Positions 18,216 to 27,793 of a stretch of 64,000 nt of DNA are shown here, piece after piece. The DNA is from Akkermansia muciniphila (lineage in GTDB: Bacteria; Verrucomicrobiota; Verrucomicrobiia; Verrucomicrobiales; V1-33). A program made the translations under genes and the position numbers. The stretch covers positions 30,795-94,794 of the forward strand of contig CAMDJM010000006.1 of assembly GCA_945900785.1 (NCBI GenBank), written 5' to 3'. Within the stretch, counting starts at the first letter, position 1. The number at the start of each line of letters is the position of its first letter. The notes under the pieces are model-generated. The model worked only from the letters and a program-made list of their open reading frames with translations, did not search any database and was not told the DNA's origin.

Positions 18216-19547
18216 ATGTCTGATTTTCCTCCCTCCCCAGTGCCTGAACCCTCCCCGGCTTCCCCATTATCCTCTCTGGCAGATCCAACCTCTGCACCCC
18301 GTGTCCCGGAGCCCGTGCCGGTGGATCCCGCCGTGATGGCGCTGAAACGCCGCCAGCATGGCCTGATTTTTCTAACGGTTCTGATTGATCTGATCGGTTT
18401 CGGGATCCTCATCCCGGTCATCCAGCCCATCGCAGAGGCCCTCGGCGCTCCCGTATGGATCGCCACCCTGCTCATGGGGGTTTACAGCCTGATGCAATTC
18501 ATCTTCTCGCCCATTCTCGGCCGCATCAGCGACCGCGTCGGGCGGGTTCCCGTGCTGGTCATCAGCCTCTGGACCTCGGTCGCCGGCTATCTTATCATGT
18601 CCCTCGCGGTGAGCGGCAAAGTGCCGGCCCTGACAGGTCTGATCCTGCTTTTCAGCGCCCGCATCATCACCGGCATCGGGGGGGCCAGCATCAGCACCGC
18701 CCAAAGCTATCTATCTGATATCACGGCCCCGGAAAAACGCGCCGGCGTGATGGGGATGATCGGTGCGGCCTTTGGTCTCGGCTTCATGATCGGTCCCGTG
18801 CTGGGCGGTATCCTCTCCCATTTTGGGGGCCGCGCCGCGCCGTTTCTGTTCGCCGCCGGGCTCAGCACCATCAACGTCCTCCTCATGGCCCGCCGCCTGC
18901 CGGAGACGCTGCCCCCGGAAAAACGCGGCACCTCCGCCACTTCCCCCTCCGTTTTCGCGGTCGCCCAGGCCCAGCGCGGCACCCCGCTGCCCGCGCTGCT
19001 GGTGGCCAATTTCCTGACGATCTGCGCCTTCTCCACCATGACGGCTGCCTTCGTTCTTTTCCTGAAAAACCACCAGGCTTTTCACTTTAACAATATGCAG
19101 GTCGGGGCCTGTTTTGGATTCATCGGCATCGTGGGCGTCATCATCCAAGGCGGCCTGATCCGGAAAATCGCCAAAAATAATAACGAATCCCGCCTGGCCC
19201 TCACCGGATTGGGGCTCATGGTCGCCGCCATGCTTTGGCTTCCTTTCACTGCCCCCTGGCTTTTGTTGATTCTCAACATGTGGCTGGTGGCGGCCGGCAA
19301 CAGTCTCACCAGCCCGTGCCTCAATACCCTGGCCAGCCGCTGCGGCACCCTGCAAACCCAGGGGCTGACCATGGGAGCCATGGCAGGAGCGGGCAGCCTC
19401 GGCCGCTTTTTCGGGGCCCTCTTCGCCGGGCCCCTCCTCATGCTCAATCATCACGATCCCGCCCACTACGGCCGTTACGCCTTTATCACCGCCGCCGTTC
19501 TCATGGCCTGCGCCATCATCCCCCTCCGGGCGGCAGACCGCCGTTGA
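18216..19547 (+). CDS. MFS transporter, TetA/drug:H+ antiporter-like
   Basis: 443 residues. A Pro/Ser-rich cytoplasmic extension of about 45 residues precedes 12 predicted membrane helices. MFS motif A in the loop between helices 2 and 3 is clear (GRISDRVGRVPVLVISL), as is the N-terminal helix LIFLTVLIDLIGFGILIPVI typical of the TetA/multidrug DHA1 group. Motif C-like (GAAFGLGFMIGPVLGG) is present, supporting antiport. It is therefore probably a proton-driven efflux pump; the substrate is unknown. It follows ssb by 143 bp and the coupling is unclear. The long Pro-rich N-terminus is unusual for the family; an internal start near the first helix is possible. Confidence 0.88.
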   Translation: MSDFPPSPVPEPSPASPLSSLADPTSAPRVPEPVPVDPAVMALKRRQHGLIFLTVLIDLIGFGILIPVIQPIAEALGAPVWIATLLMGVYSLMQFIFSPILGRISDRVGRVPVLVISLWTSVAGYLIMSLAVSGKVPALTGLILLFSARIITGIGGASISTAQSYLSDITAPEKRAGVMGMIGAAFGLGFMIGPVLGGILSHFGGRAAPFLFAAGLSTINVLLMARRLPETLPPEKRGTSATSPSVFAVAQAQRGTPLPALLVANFLTICAFSTMTAAFVLFLKNHQAFHFNNMQVGACFGFIGIVGVIIQGGLIRKIAKNNNESRLALTGLGLMVAAMLWLPFTAPWLLLILNMWLVAAGNSLTSPCLNTLASRCGTLQTQGLTMGAMAGAGSLGRFFGALFAGPLLMLNHHDPAHYGRYAFITAAVLMACAIIPLRAADRR

Positions 19548-19661
19548 GCGTTGCTACTTTATTCGTGGTGCTTGAAGGAAAGAGCGCAGGTTTGTTGATG
19601 AAGTGAACAAGCCTTGGAGTTTTATTTCCCACCCCAGTATGGAAAGTATGGAAATCAATAT

Positions 19662-19691
19662 TTGACCTTGGGGATGGTTTAAGGTCATACT
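19662..19691 (+). promoter_or_regulatory. Candidate sigma-70 promoter giving a leaderless mRNA
   Basis: TTGACC (19662-19667), then an 18-bp spacer, then CATACT (19686-19691), followed 7 nt later by the ATG at 19699. If used, transcription would begin at or next to the start codon. There is no Shine-Dalgarno-like sequence before 19699, which fits a leaderless message. Inference only. Confidence 0.35.
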
Positions 19692-19698
19692 TGCGGAT

Positions 19699-20658
19699 AT
19701 GTTGCGCTCCATCCTACCTCTCGCGGCCCTGGCCCTTACTTTATCCTCTCTTCCGGCGGAGGTCACCTATTCCCTCACGCCTGATTTTATCACGCCCCCC
19801 CCGGGGAAGACGGCCATCGGTGACGGCCATGGTGAAATCCGGGTGGATAGCGCCGGTTTGATCTATATCAGCGTCCAGGGGCAGGCCGAAGGAGGCCTGC
19901 AGGTGTATTCCCCGGAAGGCAAATACCTGCGCCACCTTGCGGGGGTGCCCGGCTCCCTCCATGGCTTCGTGATTCACAAGGGGGACGCTGGGGAGTTTAT
20001 TTACGCCGCCGTCCTGGGCGAAAGCCGCGTGCTGAAAATGACCCTGGAAGGCAAAACGGTCATGGAGATTCCCAAGACTGCCTTCCCAGCCGAACAATCC
20101 GCCGCCGGGCTGAATCTTACCAATTGCGACGTGGCTCCCAATGGGGACATTTATGTGGTGGATGGCTACGGGAAGGATTGGATTTTTGTCTTCGACAAGG
20201 AAGGGAAATTCAAATCCGTGTTTGGTGGGCGGGGAGAGCCGCTGAAACTCAGCAATTGCCACAAGATCTTCATCGATCCCCGCTACACTCCCGCCCGGGT
20301 TTTGGCCTGCGACCGGGGCAATAACCGAATGTTGCACCTCGATCTCGAAGGTAAATTGATCGGAGTTGTTGCCGATAAGGACCTGCGCCGTCCTTCCTCT
20401 GCCAGCTTCCACGGGGATCTCATGTGCGTGGCAGAAATCGCCGGACGCGTCTCGGTTTTTGACAAGGACGGCAAACTGGTCGCCAGTCTCGGAGTCAACG
20501 ACACCGCCGGGGAAACCAACACCCCAGCCATGAAGCCGGAGCAATGGCGCACTGGCACCGTGACTTCACCCCACGGCATTACGTTCGACAATGCAGGCAA
20601 CATTCTGGAAACGGAATGGAACAGCTATGGCCGGGTCCTCCGCTGGACAGTCAAGTGA
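19699..20658 (+). CDS. Secreted NHL/6-bladed beta-propeller protein
   Basis: 319 residues: signal peptide MLRSILPLAALALTLSSLPA, then repeated propeller blades with the NHL-type hydrophobic-Asp/Gly rhythm (GEIRVDSAGLIYISVQG, TNCDVAPNGDIYVVDGYG, CHKIFIDPRYTPARVLACD, HGITFDNAGNILETEWNSYG). Such propellers are common in PVC secreted proteins, as lyases or binding scaffolds. No catalytic residues can be named. The gene overlaps the next one by 4 bp (GTGA), so they are co-translated. Confidence 0.85.
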   Translation: MLRSILPLAALALTLSSLPAEVTYSLTPDFITPPPGKTAIGDGHGEIRVDSAGLIYISVQGQAEGGLQVYSPEGKYLRHLAGVPGSLHGFVIHKGDAGEFIYAAVLGESRVLKMTLEGKTVMEIPKTAFPAEQSAAGLNLTNCDVAPNGDIYVVDGYGKDWIFVFDKEGKFKSVFGGRGEPLKLSNCHKIFIDPRYTPARVLACDRGNNRMLHLDLEGKLIGVVADKDLRRPSSASFHGDLMCVAEIAGRVSVFDKDGKLVASLGVNDTAGETNTPAMKPEQWRTGTVTSPHGITFDNAGNILETEWNSYGRVLRWTVK

Positions 20659-21368
20659 AGCCTGCTGCGGCTCCCCGCCCGCTCCTCACGCCCCTCTTCA
20701 TGCTGCTCATGGCCGGGGCTGGGGCTCCCCGGGCTTGGGCGCATGCCGCCGATCTCATCCTCGCTAAATGCTGGACCGATCCCGCCGGGCAGGTCACGCT
20801 CACTCTGAGCGTGGACTGTGCGCGGCATCCTGTCCTGACAGATGAAGCGAGCGCCTGGTCCGTGCTCAGGGAAATCCTGCGCGTGGAAACGCCCGCGGGC
20901 CCGGTGCCCCTGTTTGCCCTCACTCCAGGAGAAGCATCCCGCGGAACCGATCCGGATCCGGAAGTTCCCGTGACCGCTGAGCCCCTCCCCGCCGGAGCGG
21001 TCTCCAGGTATGCCATGCTCCGCTATGCCTGGCAGCCGGAGCCCGGCAGTTTGAGGTTTTCCGTAAAACCTGGCAGCCCGTATGACGTGCTTTTCTGGCT
21101 GGGCAGCCCCCGCGTCCCCGGCCAGGCAGCCCCCGCCAGACCGGTGCCATGGCAAATGCTCATGTCAGGAGATGTCACCCCCGCGATTGCCGTTTCCCCA
21201 GCGGTTTCCCGCACCGATTCTCCAGCGGTTCCTCCACCTGCCATTCCCCCGCCCTCAGGGCAAAGCCGCGCGCTCCGGGCCGTCCTCGCACTAGCCATTC
21301 TGACCGTCCTGCCCCTGCTGGTGATCCGCCGTCAGGCACCGCGTGTTGGACTGCCGGATCGTCGATGA
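20655..21368 (+). CDS. Membrane-anchored secreted protein, unknown function
   Basis: 237 residues from a GTG at 20655 that overlaps the upstream stop (GTGA) and directly precedes a signal peptide (LLTPLFMLLMAGAGAPRAWA). The mature N-terminus (HAADLILAKCWTDPAGQVTLTLSVDCARHPVL) is a beta-rich domain with two Cys, and a C-terminal Pro-rich stalk leads to a membrane helix (AVLALAILTVLPLLVI) and a positively charged end, so a type I membrane topology is expected. The start at GTG rather than an upstream Met is chosen because the longer version would read through the propeller gene. I recognise no family. Confidence 0.72.
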   Translation: MKPAAAPRPLLTPLFMLLMAGAGAPRAWAHAADLILAKCWTDPAGQVTLTLSVDCARHPVLTDEASAWSVLREILRVETPAGPVPLFALTPGEASRGTDPDPEVPVTAEPLPAGAVSRYAMLRYAWQPEPGSLRFSVKPGSPYDVLFWLGSPRVPGQAAPARPVPWQMLMSGDVTPAIAVSPAVSRTDSPAVPPPAIPPPSGQSRALRAVLALAILTVLPLLVIRRQAPRVGLPDRR

Positions 21369-21637
21369 ATCCCGGAAGCTTTGCGGTCTTGGCGTGCTTT
21401 TTGGTCAAGTTGCCGCTCCTATCAATAAATGAGGCTCACGGCACGGACTGGCAGGAGTGGGAAATACCGGGGGCATTAATTAAACCCGGAATTTTTGACC
21501 ACAAATAACGCAGTGAGCGCAAAGATCCTGAACTGGCTTGCTCACCCACCTGAGCGCATGCGGCGGGCGGGATGTGACGGAGACCGGCCATCCCTCGAAT
21601 TGACAAACCTGCCGGATGCCTGGAATGCTCTCCCCTT

Positions 21638-22795
21638 ATGAAAAATGTCAGAATTGGTCTCGTCGGTTTGGGTAACATGGGGAAGGCACACCGTGCCAAC
21701 CTGCGTGCCGGGAAAGTCAAAGGATTGCAGCTCACCGCGATCTGTGATCAGCCCGCCGGCTTGCCCGCCAGGGAGGACGGGGAGCACCAATTCACGGACT
21801 TCCAGGAAATGATCACCAGCGGCACCATTGACGCCGTGCTCATCGCCACGCCTCACTTTTTCCATACCACCATGGGTATCGCCGCCCTGGAAGCCGGGCT
21901 GCACGTGATGGTGGAAAAGCCGCTCTCGGTTTCCAAGTCGGACTGCGGGCGCCTGATCGCGGCGCACCAGGGAGGCCAGCAGGTCTTTGGAGCCATGTTC
22001 CAACTGCGCACGGATCCTCTCTATCAGCAACTCAAGAGCCTGATCGCCGAGGGGGAACTTGGGGAAATCCGCCGCATTCTTTGGGACTGCACGGACTGGT
22101 TCCGCACCCACACCTATTTTGCCAGCGGTGGCTGGCGGGCCAGTTGGAAGGGCGAGGGCGGTGGCGTGCTGCTGAACCAGTGCCCCCACAATCTGGATCT
22201 CTATCAATGGCTCTTTGGCATGCCGGATCAGGTGACCGGCTTCTGCCAGTTTGGCCGTTATCATGATATTGAGGTCGAGGACGACGTCACCGCCTACTTC
22301 CGTTATGAAAATGGCAGCCATGCCAGCTTTATCACCAGCACCGGCGAGGCCCCGGGGAAAAACCTGCTGCAGATCACCGGCGAGAACGGTCTGCTCTCCG
22401 TCAATGGCCGCACCCTGACCTTCCAGCGCAACCGCCAGCCGATGTCCCAGTTCAGTTATGAATCCGGCGGCGGCTTTTCCAAACCCGAGAACTGGACGAT
22501 CGAAATCCCGGTCCCCGAAGGCTCCGCCAGCCACATTACAGTCCTGCAGAACTTTGCCGATGCCATCCTGAAAGACACCCCACTGATCGCTCCGGCCGCA
22601 GAAGGCATCCGCTCGATTGAATTGGCCAACGCCATCCTGCTTTCCACCTGGAAAAACCGCCGCATCGATCTGCCCATGGATAGCGCCGAATACCAGGCAG
22701 AACTGAATCACCGGATTAATACCAGCACCTTCGTCAAAAAGCCCCACACGCCCAAACACGCTGCTGCTGACGACTTTGCCAGGAGCTTCAAATAA
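21638..22795 (+). CDS. Gfo/Idh/MocA family oxidoreductase
   Basis: 385-residue NAD(P)-dependent dehydrogenase. Rossmann signature GLVGLGNMGKAH at 7-18, MVEKPLSVSKSDC (the EKP motif, Lys near 92), then the C-terminal alpha/beta domain with a WKGEGGGVLLNQCPHNLDLYQWLFG stretch that carries a candidate catalytic His (CPHN, sugar-binding). This family oxidises or reduces sugars and inositols; it is frequent in glycan-degrading Verrucomicrobia. No operon partner; the next gene is leftward. The 269 bp upstream (21369-21637) hold nothing recognisable except an ACCACAAATAACGCA-like string near 21499. Confidence 0.9.
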   Translation: MKNVRIGLVGLGNMGKAHRANLRAGKVKGLQLTAICDQPAGLPAREDGEHQFTDFQEMITSGTIDAVLIATPHFFHTTMGIAALEAGLHVMVEKPLSVSKSDCGRLIAAHQGGQQVFGAMFQLRTDPLYQQLKSLIAEGELGEIRRILWDCTDWFRTHTYFASGGWRASWKGEGGGVLLNQCPHNLDLYQWLFGMPDQVTGFCQFGRYHDIEVEDDVTAYFRYENGSHASFITSTGEAPGKNLLQITGENGLLSVNGRTLTFQRNRQPMSQFSYESGGGFSKPENWTIEIPVPEGSASHITVLQNFADAILKDTPLIAPAAEGIRSIELANAILLSTWKNRRIDLPMDSAEYQAELNHRINTSTFVKKPHTPKHAAADDFARSFK

Positions 22796-22836
22796 GGAAG
22801 TAGCCTCCGGGCAGGACTGGCCTGGCCCCTGATCCC

Positions 22837-23172
22837 TCAGCACACGAAGATGGCCCCGTTTCTGGCATCAAGGCAGTGTTCCTTCAAGGCGGTGCGGGTG
22901 GCCTTGGACAGATACACCTTGATGCCCGCGATTTCGAAAATCTCGTGGGGCTTCATTTTATTGACCGGCTGCCAGAGCAGGCTGGCATAGGCCTGACCGG
23001 CCCGCTCGCCGCTGGCGAAACGCACGTAGTCCAACTGCGCGATGAGACCGAAGTTGCCGCCTTCCGTCTCCTCATGCCAATGCGTCAGGTGCGCCCGGAA
23101 GGCTCCCGTGGTGATGACTCCGCAACGCAATCGTTCCAGCATAGTAACGGGATTCTTCACCGCCCATTCCAT
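22837..23172 (-). CDS. Small conserved-looking hypothetical protein
   Basis: 111 residues with balanced composition and good codon character but no family I recognise. Visible features: an N-terminal charged part, an aromatic-rich centre and a C-terminal IKVYLSKATRTALKEHCLDARNGAIFVC-like end with two Cys. No signal peptide or membrane helix is evident. It is convergent with the oxidoreductase (41 bp between stops). It is the most compact leftward frame here; the start at 23172 is the first ATG. Confidence 0.6.
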   Translation of the reverse strand: MEWAVKNPVTMLERLRCGVITTGAFRAHLTHWHEETEGGNFGLIAQLDYVRFASGERAGQAYASLLWQPVNKMKPHEIFEIAGIKVYLSKATRTALKEHCLDARNGAIFVC

Positions 23173-23275
23173 GGGCGCAAGTGCGGGGGAGCCGGTCCCG
23201 CATGGGCCTGCCGGTCTGGCTGAACTCTCAACCTTAAACTCTCCACTTCTCCTTTAGGGTAAAAGACTTTGGGAA

Positions 23276-24595
23276 TCAATCCCTTGCCCGGAGCGACTCC
23301 ACGCGCAGCAGCACCGGCTCAAGGATGACGCATTCCAATGCCGCGATGGCAGCGACGGCGCGCTTCATCTGGCCGAAGGTGGCGGTGTGCAGCATGATCA
23401 TCAGATCCGCATCCGACCCTGGATCCACTTCCGGCTGCTGCAGGGAGAGGATGCCGATGCCGTGCTCTGCGATGATGCCGGAGATGGAGGCAATCACCCC
23501 CGGCCGGTCATCCACGCGGAGCCGCAGGTAGTAGCGGCTGACGGTTTCATCCACCGGCAGGCAGGCCCCGTAGTGGCCCTGGGGGACAAATCCGTTGTTG
23601 GTCCCGGCTTCGTTGGTGAAGTTATCCACCGCATCCGCCAGATCGCTGATGACGGAACTGCTGGTGGCATTTTGCCCGGCTCCGCTGCCGTAGAACAGGG
23701 TTTCCCCCACAATGTCGCCGTAGACGGCCACCGCATTCATCACCCCGTGGACATTGGCCATGATGTTAGTCTGCGGGATCAGGCAGGGTTGCACCCGCAC
23801 CTCAATGTGATTGGTAGGATCCAGCCGGATCACCCCCAGGAGCTTGATCGCATATCCCATGCTCCGGGCAAATTTCAGGTCCGCCTGGGTGAGGTGCGTC
23901 ACGCCTTCCACATGCACCTGCCCGGGTTTTACCCAGTCCCCGTAGCTCAGCCAGGCCAGGATGATGGCCTTGTGTCCGGCGTCCCAGCCATTCACATCCA
24001 GGGTGGGGTCGGATTCCGCATAACCCAGCGCCTGAGCCTCGCCCAGGGCCGCGCTGTAGCTCAGGCCAGCTTCGCTCATGCGGGTCAGGATGTAGTTGGT
24101 GGTGCCATTGATGATGCCGTAGATCGCCTGGATGTGATTGCCGATCAGGGCTTCGCGCACCGCCTTGATGATCGGGATGCCACCGGCCACCGCCGCTTCA
24201 AAGTAGAGGGGAACGTCCTCCTGCTCGGCCAGGGCGATCAATTCATAACCATAAGTCGCCAGCAGCGCCTTGTTGCCGGTCACGACCGTTTTGCGGGCCA
24301 AAATCGCGGTTTTCACCAAATCGTAGGCTTCCGTCACTCCGCCGATCAATTCCACGATCACCGGGATCTCCGGATCTGCCACCAGTTCCCGCCAGTCCGT
24401 GGTCAGCATGCCTTCGGGGATGTCCATGCCGGCGTATTTTTCCGGGGAACGCACCGCGATCCGCTTCACCGCGATCCGGACGCCGGTGCGGTCGGTCAGG
24501 AGGTCGCCATTTTTCAGGAGATTCTTATACACCCCGGCCCCCACATTGCCGAGACCGGCCAGGCCTACAAAAACTGTCTTTGGTTCGCTGCTCAT
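23276..24595 (-). CDS. hom: Homoserine dehydrogenase
   Basis: 439 residues. Converts aspartate-4-semialdehyde to homoserine (NAD(P)-dependent), the branch point to threonine and methionine. Rossmann strand VFVGLAGLGNVGAGV, VVTGNKALLATYG, the family stretch YFEAAVAGGIPIIKAVREAL, GIINGTTNYILTRM and the DVNGWDAGHKAIILA segment containing the catalytic Lys. A C-terminal ACT domain (about 360-435, YYLRLRVDDRPGVIASISG) predicts allosteric control by threonine. Start chosen at ATG 24595; the open frame extends upstream to 24652 without conserved residues. It stands alone between a small hypothetical gene and a desaturase. Confidence 0.96.
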   Translation of the reverse strand: MSSEPKTVFVGLAGLGNVGAGVYKNLLKNGDLLTDRTGVRIAVKRIAVRSPEKYAGMDIPEGMLTTDWRELVADPEIPVIVELIGGVTEAYDLVKTAILARKTVVTGNKALLATYGYELIALAEQEDVPLYFEAAVAGGIPIIKAVREALIGNHIQAIYGIINGTTNYILTRMSEAGLSYSAALGEAQALGYAESDPTLDVNGWDAGHKAIILAWLSYGDWVKPGQVHVEGVTHLTQADLKFARSMGYAIKLLGVIRLDPTNHIEVRVQPCLIPQTNIMANVHGVMNAVAVYGDIVGETLFYGSGAGQNATSSSVISDLADAVDNFTNEAGTNNGFVPQGHYGACLPVDETVSRYYLRLRVDDRPGVIASISGIIAEHGIGILSLQQPEVDPGSDADLMIMLHTATFGQMKRAVAAIAALECVILEPVLLRVESLRARD

Positions 24596-24892
24596 GTTCT
24601 TTAAATCAATCGGCCACACCTGCGGCAGGCCGCACCATGAACGGCCTCCCATGCCCGCACAAGCGGCCAGCGCCCAGGGCCTTCAGGTCCAGCCCGGTCT
24701 GCGGGAAAGGGAAACATTTTACGGGTTCAAGGCGCTCCTATTCTGGCGGGCGGCGTAAATCCGAACGAGGTCCCGCAATTCAGGCGGCCCACCATTGGAA
24801 TGAAAATTCATGCTGGAAATTTCTCCGAATCTCGCTTTGCTTGAATTTCCAGCATTCCAGGACCCATTACCCGACCGCTCCCAGAAACCCAC

Positions 24893-25933
24893 ATGACCAG
24901 TTCCCCGACGCAACAGGCTACCGCTGCCAATCTGCCCACCGTGGCTGAATGGAAAGCCATGGTGGCAAAATTCCAGGTCCCCTCCATCAATCGTGCGACC
25001 TTGCAGATCATCACATCCATCCTTCCGCTCATCGGCGTTTGGGCGCTGATGTTTTATAGCCTGCAAGGGCCCTACATTTTCACCCTGCTGCTCGCCATCC
25101 TCGGCGGGCTTTTTGTGGTGCGTTGTTTTATTATTTTTCATGACTGTGGTCACGGTTCCTTCTTCAAGAGCAAGAAACTCAACGATATCACTGGATTCAT
25201 CACCGGGGTGTTGACCTTCACGCCCTACTTCCACTGGCGTTGGGAGCACTCCCTGCATCACGCCTCCTGCGGTGATTTGGAGCGCCGCGGCGTGGGCGAT
25301 ATCTGGACCATGACGGTTAAAGAATACAACGCTTCCAGCCCATGGCGGAAATTCGTCTACCGCACCGCGCGCAATCCCGTGGTGCTCTTCCTCATCGCAC
25401 CTGTCTTTATTTTCATGATTTATCAGCGCCTCCCCAACCGGAAAGCCAGCCTGCGGGAAAAAATGTCCGTCCATTGGATGAATCTGGCAGTGTTCGCGCT
25501 GACCGCCCTGCTCATTTGGGCCTTTGGCTGGAAAGCTTGGTGCCTGATCCAAATCCCCATCACCATGGCCGCCGGAGCCTTCGGCGTCTGGATGTTCTAC
25601 ATCCAGCATCAATATGAAGACGTGTATTGGGAGCACCACGAAGAATGGGACTACACCGCCGCCGCGCTGCAAGGCAGTTCGTTTTACAAATTGCCCCGCA
25701 TCCTCCAATGGTTCACGGGCAACATCGGCTTCCACCACATTCACCACCTCAGCCCTCGGATTCCGAATTACAACCTGGAGGCCTGTCATAATTCCCACGA
25801 GATCTTTAAATCTGTCCCCTCCATTACCATTCTCTCCAGCCTCCGCGCCCTGCGTCTGCGTCTCTGGGATGAAGACAACCGCCGCCTGATCGGATTCGAC
25901 GACCTGCGGAAAATGAACGCCGTCACCGCTTAA
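24893..25933 (+). CDS. Membrane fatty acid desaturase (delta-12/omega-6-like)
   Basis: 346 residues. Three histidine boxes that bind the di-iron centre: HDCGH (inside FIIFHDCGHGSFF), HSLHH (WRWEHSLHHA) and HHIHH (GFHHIHHLSPRIPN). Hydrophobic segments between them (ILPLIGVWALMFYSL, FTLLLAILGGLFVV, and two later) fit the four-helix membrane topology. These enzymes insert double bonds into membrane-lipid acyl chains, often for cold adaptation, using O2 and ferredoxin or cytochrome b5 electrons. The Box-3 context resembles the FADS acyl-lipid group. It is convergent with the ABC exporter (31 bp between the stops). Confidence 0.93.
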   Translation: MTSSPTQQATAANLPTVAEWKAMVAKFQVPSINRATLQIITSILPLIGVWALMFYSLQGPYIFTLLLAILGGLFVVRCFIIFHDCGHGSFFKSKKLNDITGFITGVLTFTPYFHWRWEHSLHHASCGDLERRGVGDIWTMTVKEYNASSPWRKFVYRTARNPVVLFLIAPVFIFMIYQRLPNRKASLREKMSVHWMNLAVFALTALLIWAFGWKAWCLIQIPITMAAGAFGVWMFYIQHQYEDVYWEHHEEWDYTAAALQGSSFYKLPRILQWFTGNIGFHHIHHLSPRIPNYNLEACHNSHEIFKSVPSITILSSLRALRLRLWDEDNRRLIGFDDLRKMNAVTA

Positions 25934-25964
25934 ATGAAAAGGATGCTGCGAATTGGCGCTCCAG

Positions 25965-27737
25965 TCAGACCAGTTGGGTGTCCACAAGGAACCGGTAGGT
26001 GCCGTTAAGTTGCAGCAGTTCTTCGTGGGTGCCGGATTCGACGATGCGGCCCTGGCTGAAGACAAGGATGCGGTCGGCGTGGCGGACGGTGCTGAGGCGG
26101 TGGGCGATAACGAGGCTGGTGCGGCCTTGCATGAGGCGTTCCAAGGCTTCGTTGACGAGGCGCTCGCTCTCGGAGTCGAGCGCGGAGGTAGCTTCGTCGA
26201 GGAGCAGAATGCGTGGATCTGCGAGGATGGCGCGGGCGATGGCAATGCGCTGGCGCTGCCCTCCCGAGAGCTTGGTGCCACGCGGACCGACCATGGTTTC
26301 AAAGCCTTCCGGCAGGTCCACGATGTAGTCGTAGGCATTGGCGAGCCGTGCAGCATCCTGGATTTCGTCCAAGCTGGATCCGGGTTTGCCGTAAGCGATA
26401 TTTTCCATGATAGTGCCGCCAAAAAGGAGGACTTCCTGGGGGACGATTGCAATCTGGGAGCGCAGGGCTTGGAGGGATAACCCGGCAGCGGGTTGACCAT
26501 CAAAGAGAATTTGGCCGGCCTCGGGATCATTGAAGCCGAGGATGAGGGAGAAGACGGTGGATTTGCCAGCGCCGGAAGGGCCGACGAGGGCGATGCGTTG
26601 GCCGGGATCGGCTTGGAAGCTGAGGGCATGCAGGATTTGGGCTTCCGGACGGGACGGGTAGCGGAAGGCGATGTTTTCAAAAGCCAGGGCTCCTTTGAGA
26701 GTGACGTCAGGCGCGCCGTCGGTGCGCTCGGGCGGGGTGTGGAGCAGTTCGCGCAGGCGCTCGGTGGCCCCGGCGGTTTGTTGGAACTGCGAGATGATCT
26801 CGGGGAAGGAGCCGAGGGAGGCCCCAACGAAGATGGAGAAGAGAATGAAGGAGACGAAGTTGGTGCCATTGATATCACCATGGGCCAACATGCGCGCCCC
26901 ATACCAGGCGACAAAAGCGATAGTGCCGAAGAGGGCAAAGATGATGAAGGAAAGAAAGGCGGCGCGGGATTTTGCCCCGCGCATGGTGACGCCAAAGAAT
27001 CGTTCAAGGGCCGACCCATAACGGGTCAGTTCGAAAGGTTCGTTGGTGAAGGATTTGACATCGGCGATGCCCTGGACGGTTTCTTCAATCACGGTGCCGG
27101 CTTCTGCCAGGGAGTCCTGGGCGGCCTTGGAGAATCCCCGGACCTTGCGTCCAAAGAAAGCGATCGCCAGGACGACGAAGGGAACGCTGCCGAGCATGAT
27201 GAGGGAGAGTTTCCATGAGGCGATGAAGATAAAACTGAGTCCACCCACGAGGATAACGCTCTGCCGGACGGCCTGCGGAACGGTGGTGAGCAGGGTCTCG
27301 CGGACCACGCCAAGATCCGCCGCCACCCGGTTGCTGAGCGCTCCGGCGCGTTGCTCCTGAAAGAAGGGCATGGGCAACCGGACGAGATGACTGAAGAGAT
27401 CGCGGCGCAGGCGGTTCAGGGCGGATTCACCGGCGTAGGTAAAACCCTGGACCCGCCAGAAGGCGACAAAGGCCTGCAGGGCGAGGACTCCGATGAGCTG
27501 GAGCACGACCTGGTTGGACTTTGCCAGGATGGCCGTGGGATCCACACCGGTGTGCAGGGCGTCGGTGGGGTTGCCGATCAGTTCCTTGAGAAACCAAGGG
27601 AAGGCGAGGGAGAGGATGGCCGTGAAAAACAAGGCCAGCATGGAGGGGATGAAAACGGCCTTTTCCTGCATCAGATAGCCCAGAATCCAACGGTGGGAGG
27701 AAACGGGACGGGAAGGGGGGACAGGATTCGGGAGCAT
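25965..27737 (-). CDS. ABC exporter (MsbA/ABCB-like, fused TMD-NBD)
   Basis: 590 residues from ATG 27737: six-helix ABC transmembrane domain (about 18-310) fused to an ATPase domain (about 345-580). Walker A GPSGAGKST, Q-loop region IAIVPQEVLLFGG, signature LSGGQRQRIAIARA, Walker B LLLDEATSALDSESER, then the H-loop in LVIAHRLSTVRHADRI. As a half-transporter it should homodimerise. This subgroup exports lipids, lipid A precursors or drugs. The start was chosen because the sequence upstream (to 27890) lacks family character and overlaps the next gene. Confidence 0.93.
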   Translation of the reverse strand: MLPNPVPPSRPVSSHRWILGYLMQEKAVFIPSMLALFFTAILSLAFPWFLKELIGNPTDALHTGVDPTAILAKSNQVVLQLIGVLALQAFVAFWRVQGFTYAGESALNRLRRDLFSHLVRLPMPFFQEQRAGALSNRVAADLGVVRETLLTTVPQAVRQSVILVGGLSFIFIASWKLSLIMLGSVPFVVLAIAFFGRKVRGFSKAAQDSLAEAGTVIEETVQGIADVKSFTNEPFELTRYGSALERFFGVTMRGAKSRAAFLSFIIFALFGTIAFVAWYGARMLAHGDINGTNFVSFILFSIFVGASLGSFPEIISQFQQTAGATERLRELLHTPPERTDGAPDVTLKGALAFENIAFRYPSRPEAQILHALSFQADPGQRIALVGPSGAGKSTVFSLILGFNDPEAGQILFDGQPAAGLSLQALRSQIAIVPQEVLLFGGTIMENIAYGKPGSSLDEIQDAARLANAYDYIVDLPEGFETMVGPRGTKLSGGQRQRIAIARAILADPRILLLDEATSALDSESERLVNEALERLMQGRTSLVIAHRLSTVRHADRILVFSQGRIVESGTHEELLQLNGTYRFLVDTQLV

Positions 27738-27793
27738 GAGCCGACCCTGCGGGCAGCCACTGCTGCCGTCAATGGCCCGGGCACCAGGGGCGG

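Noticed and set aside
24719..27019. Long leftward frame overlapping the ABC exporter
   Set aside because: Pro/Ser-rich out-of-frame shadow; the real ABC motifs are in the other frame.
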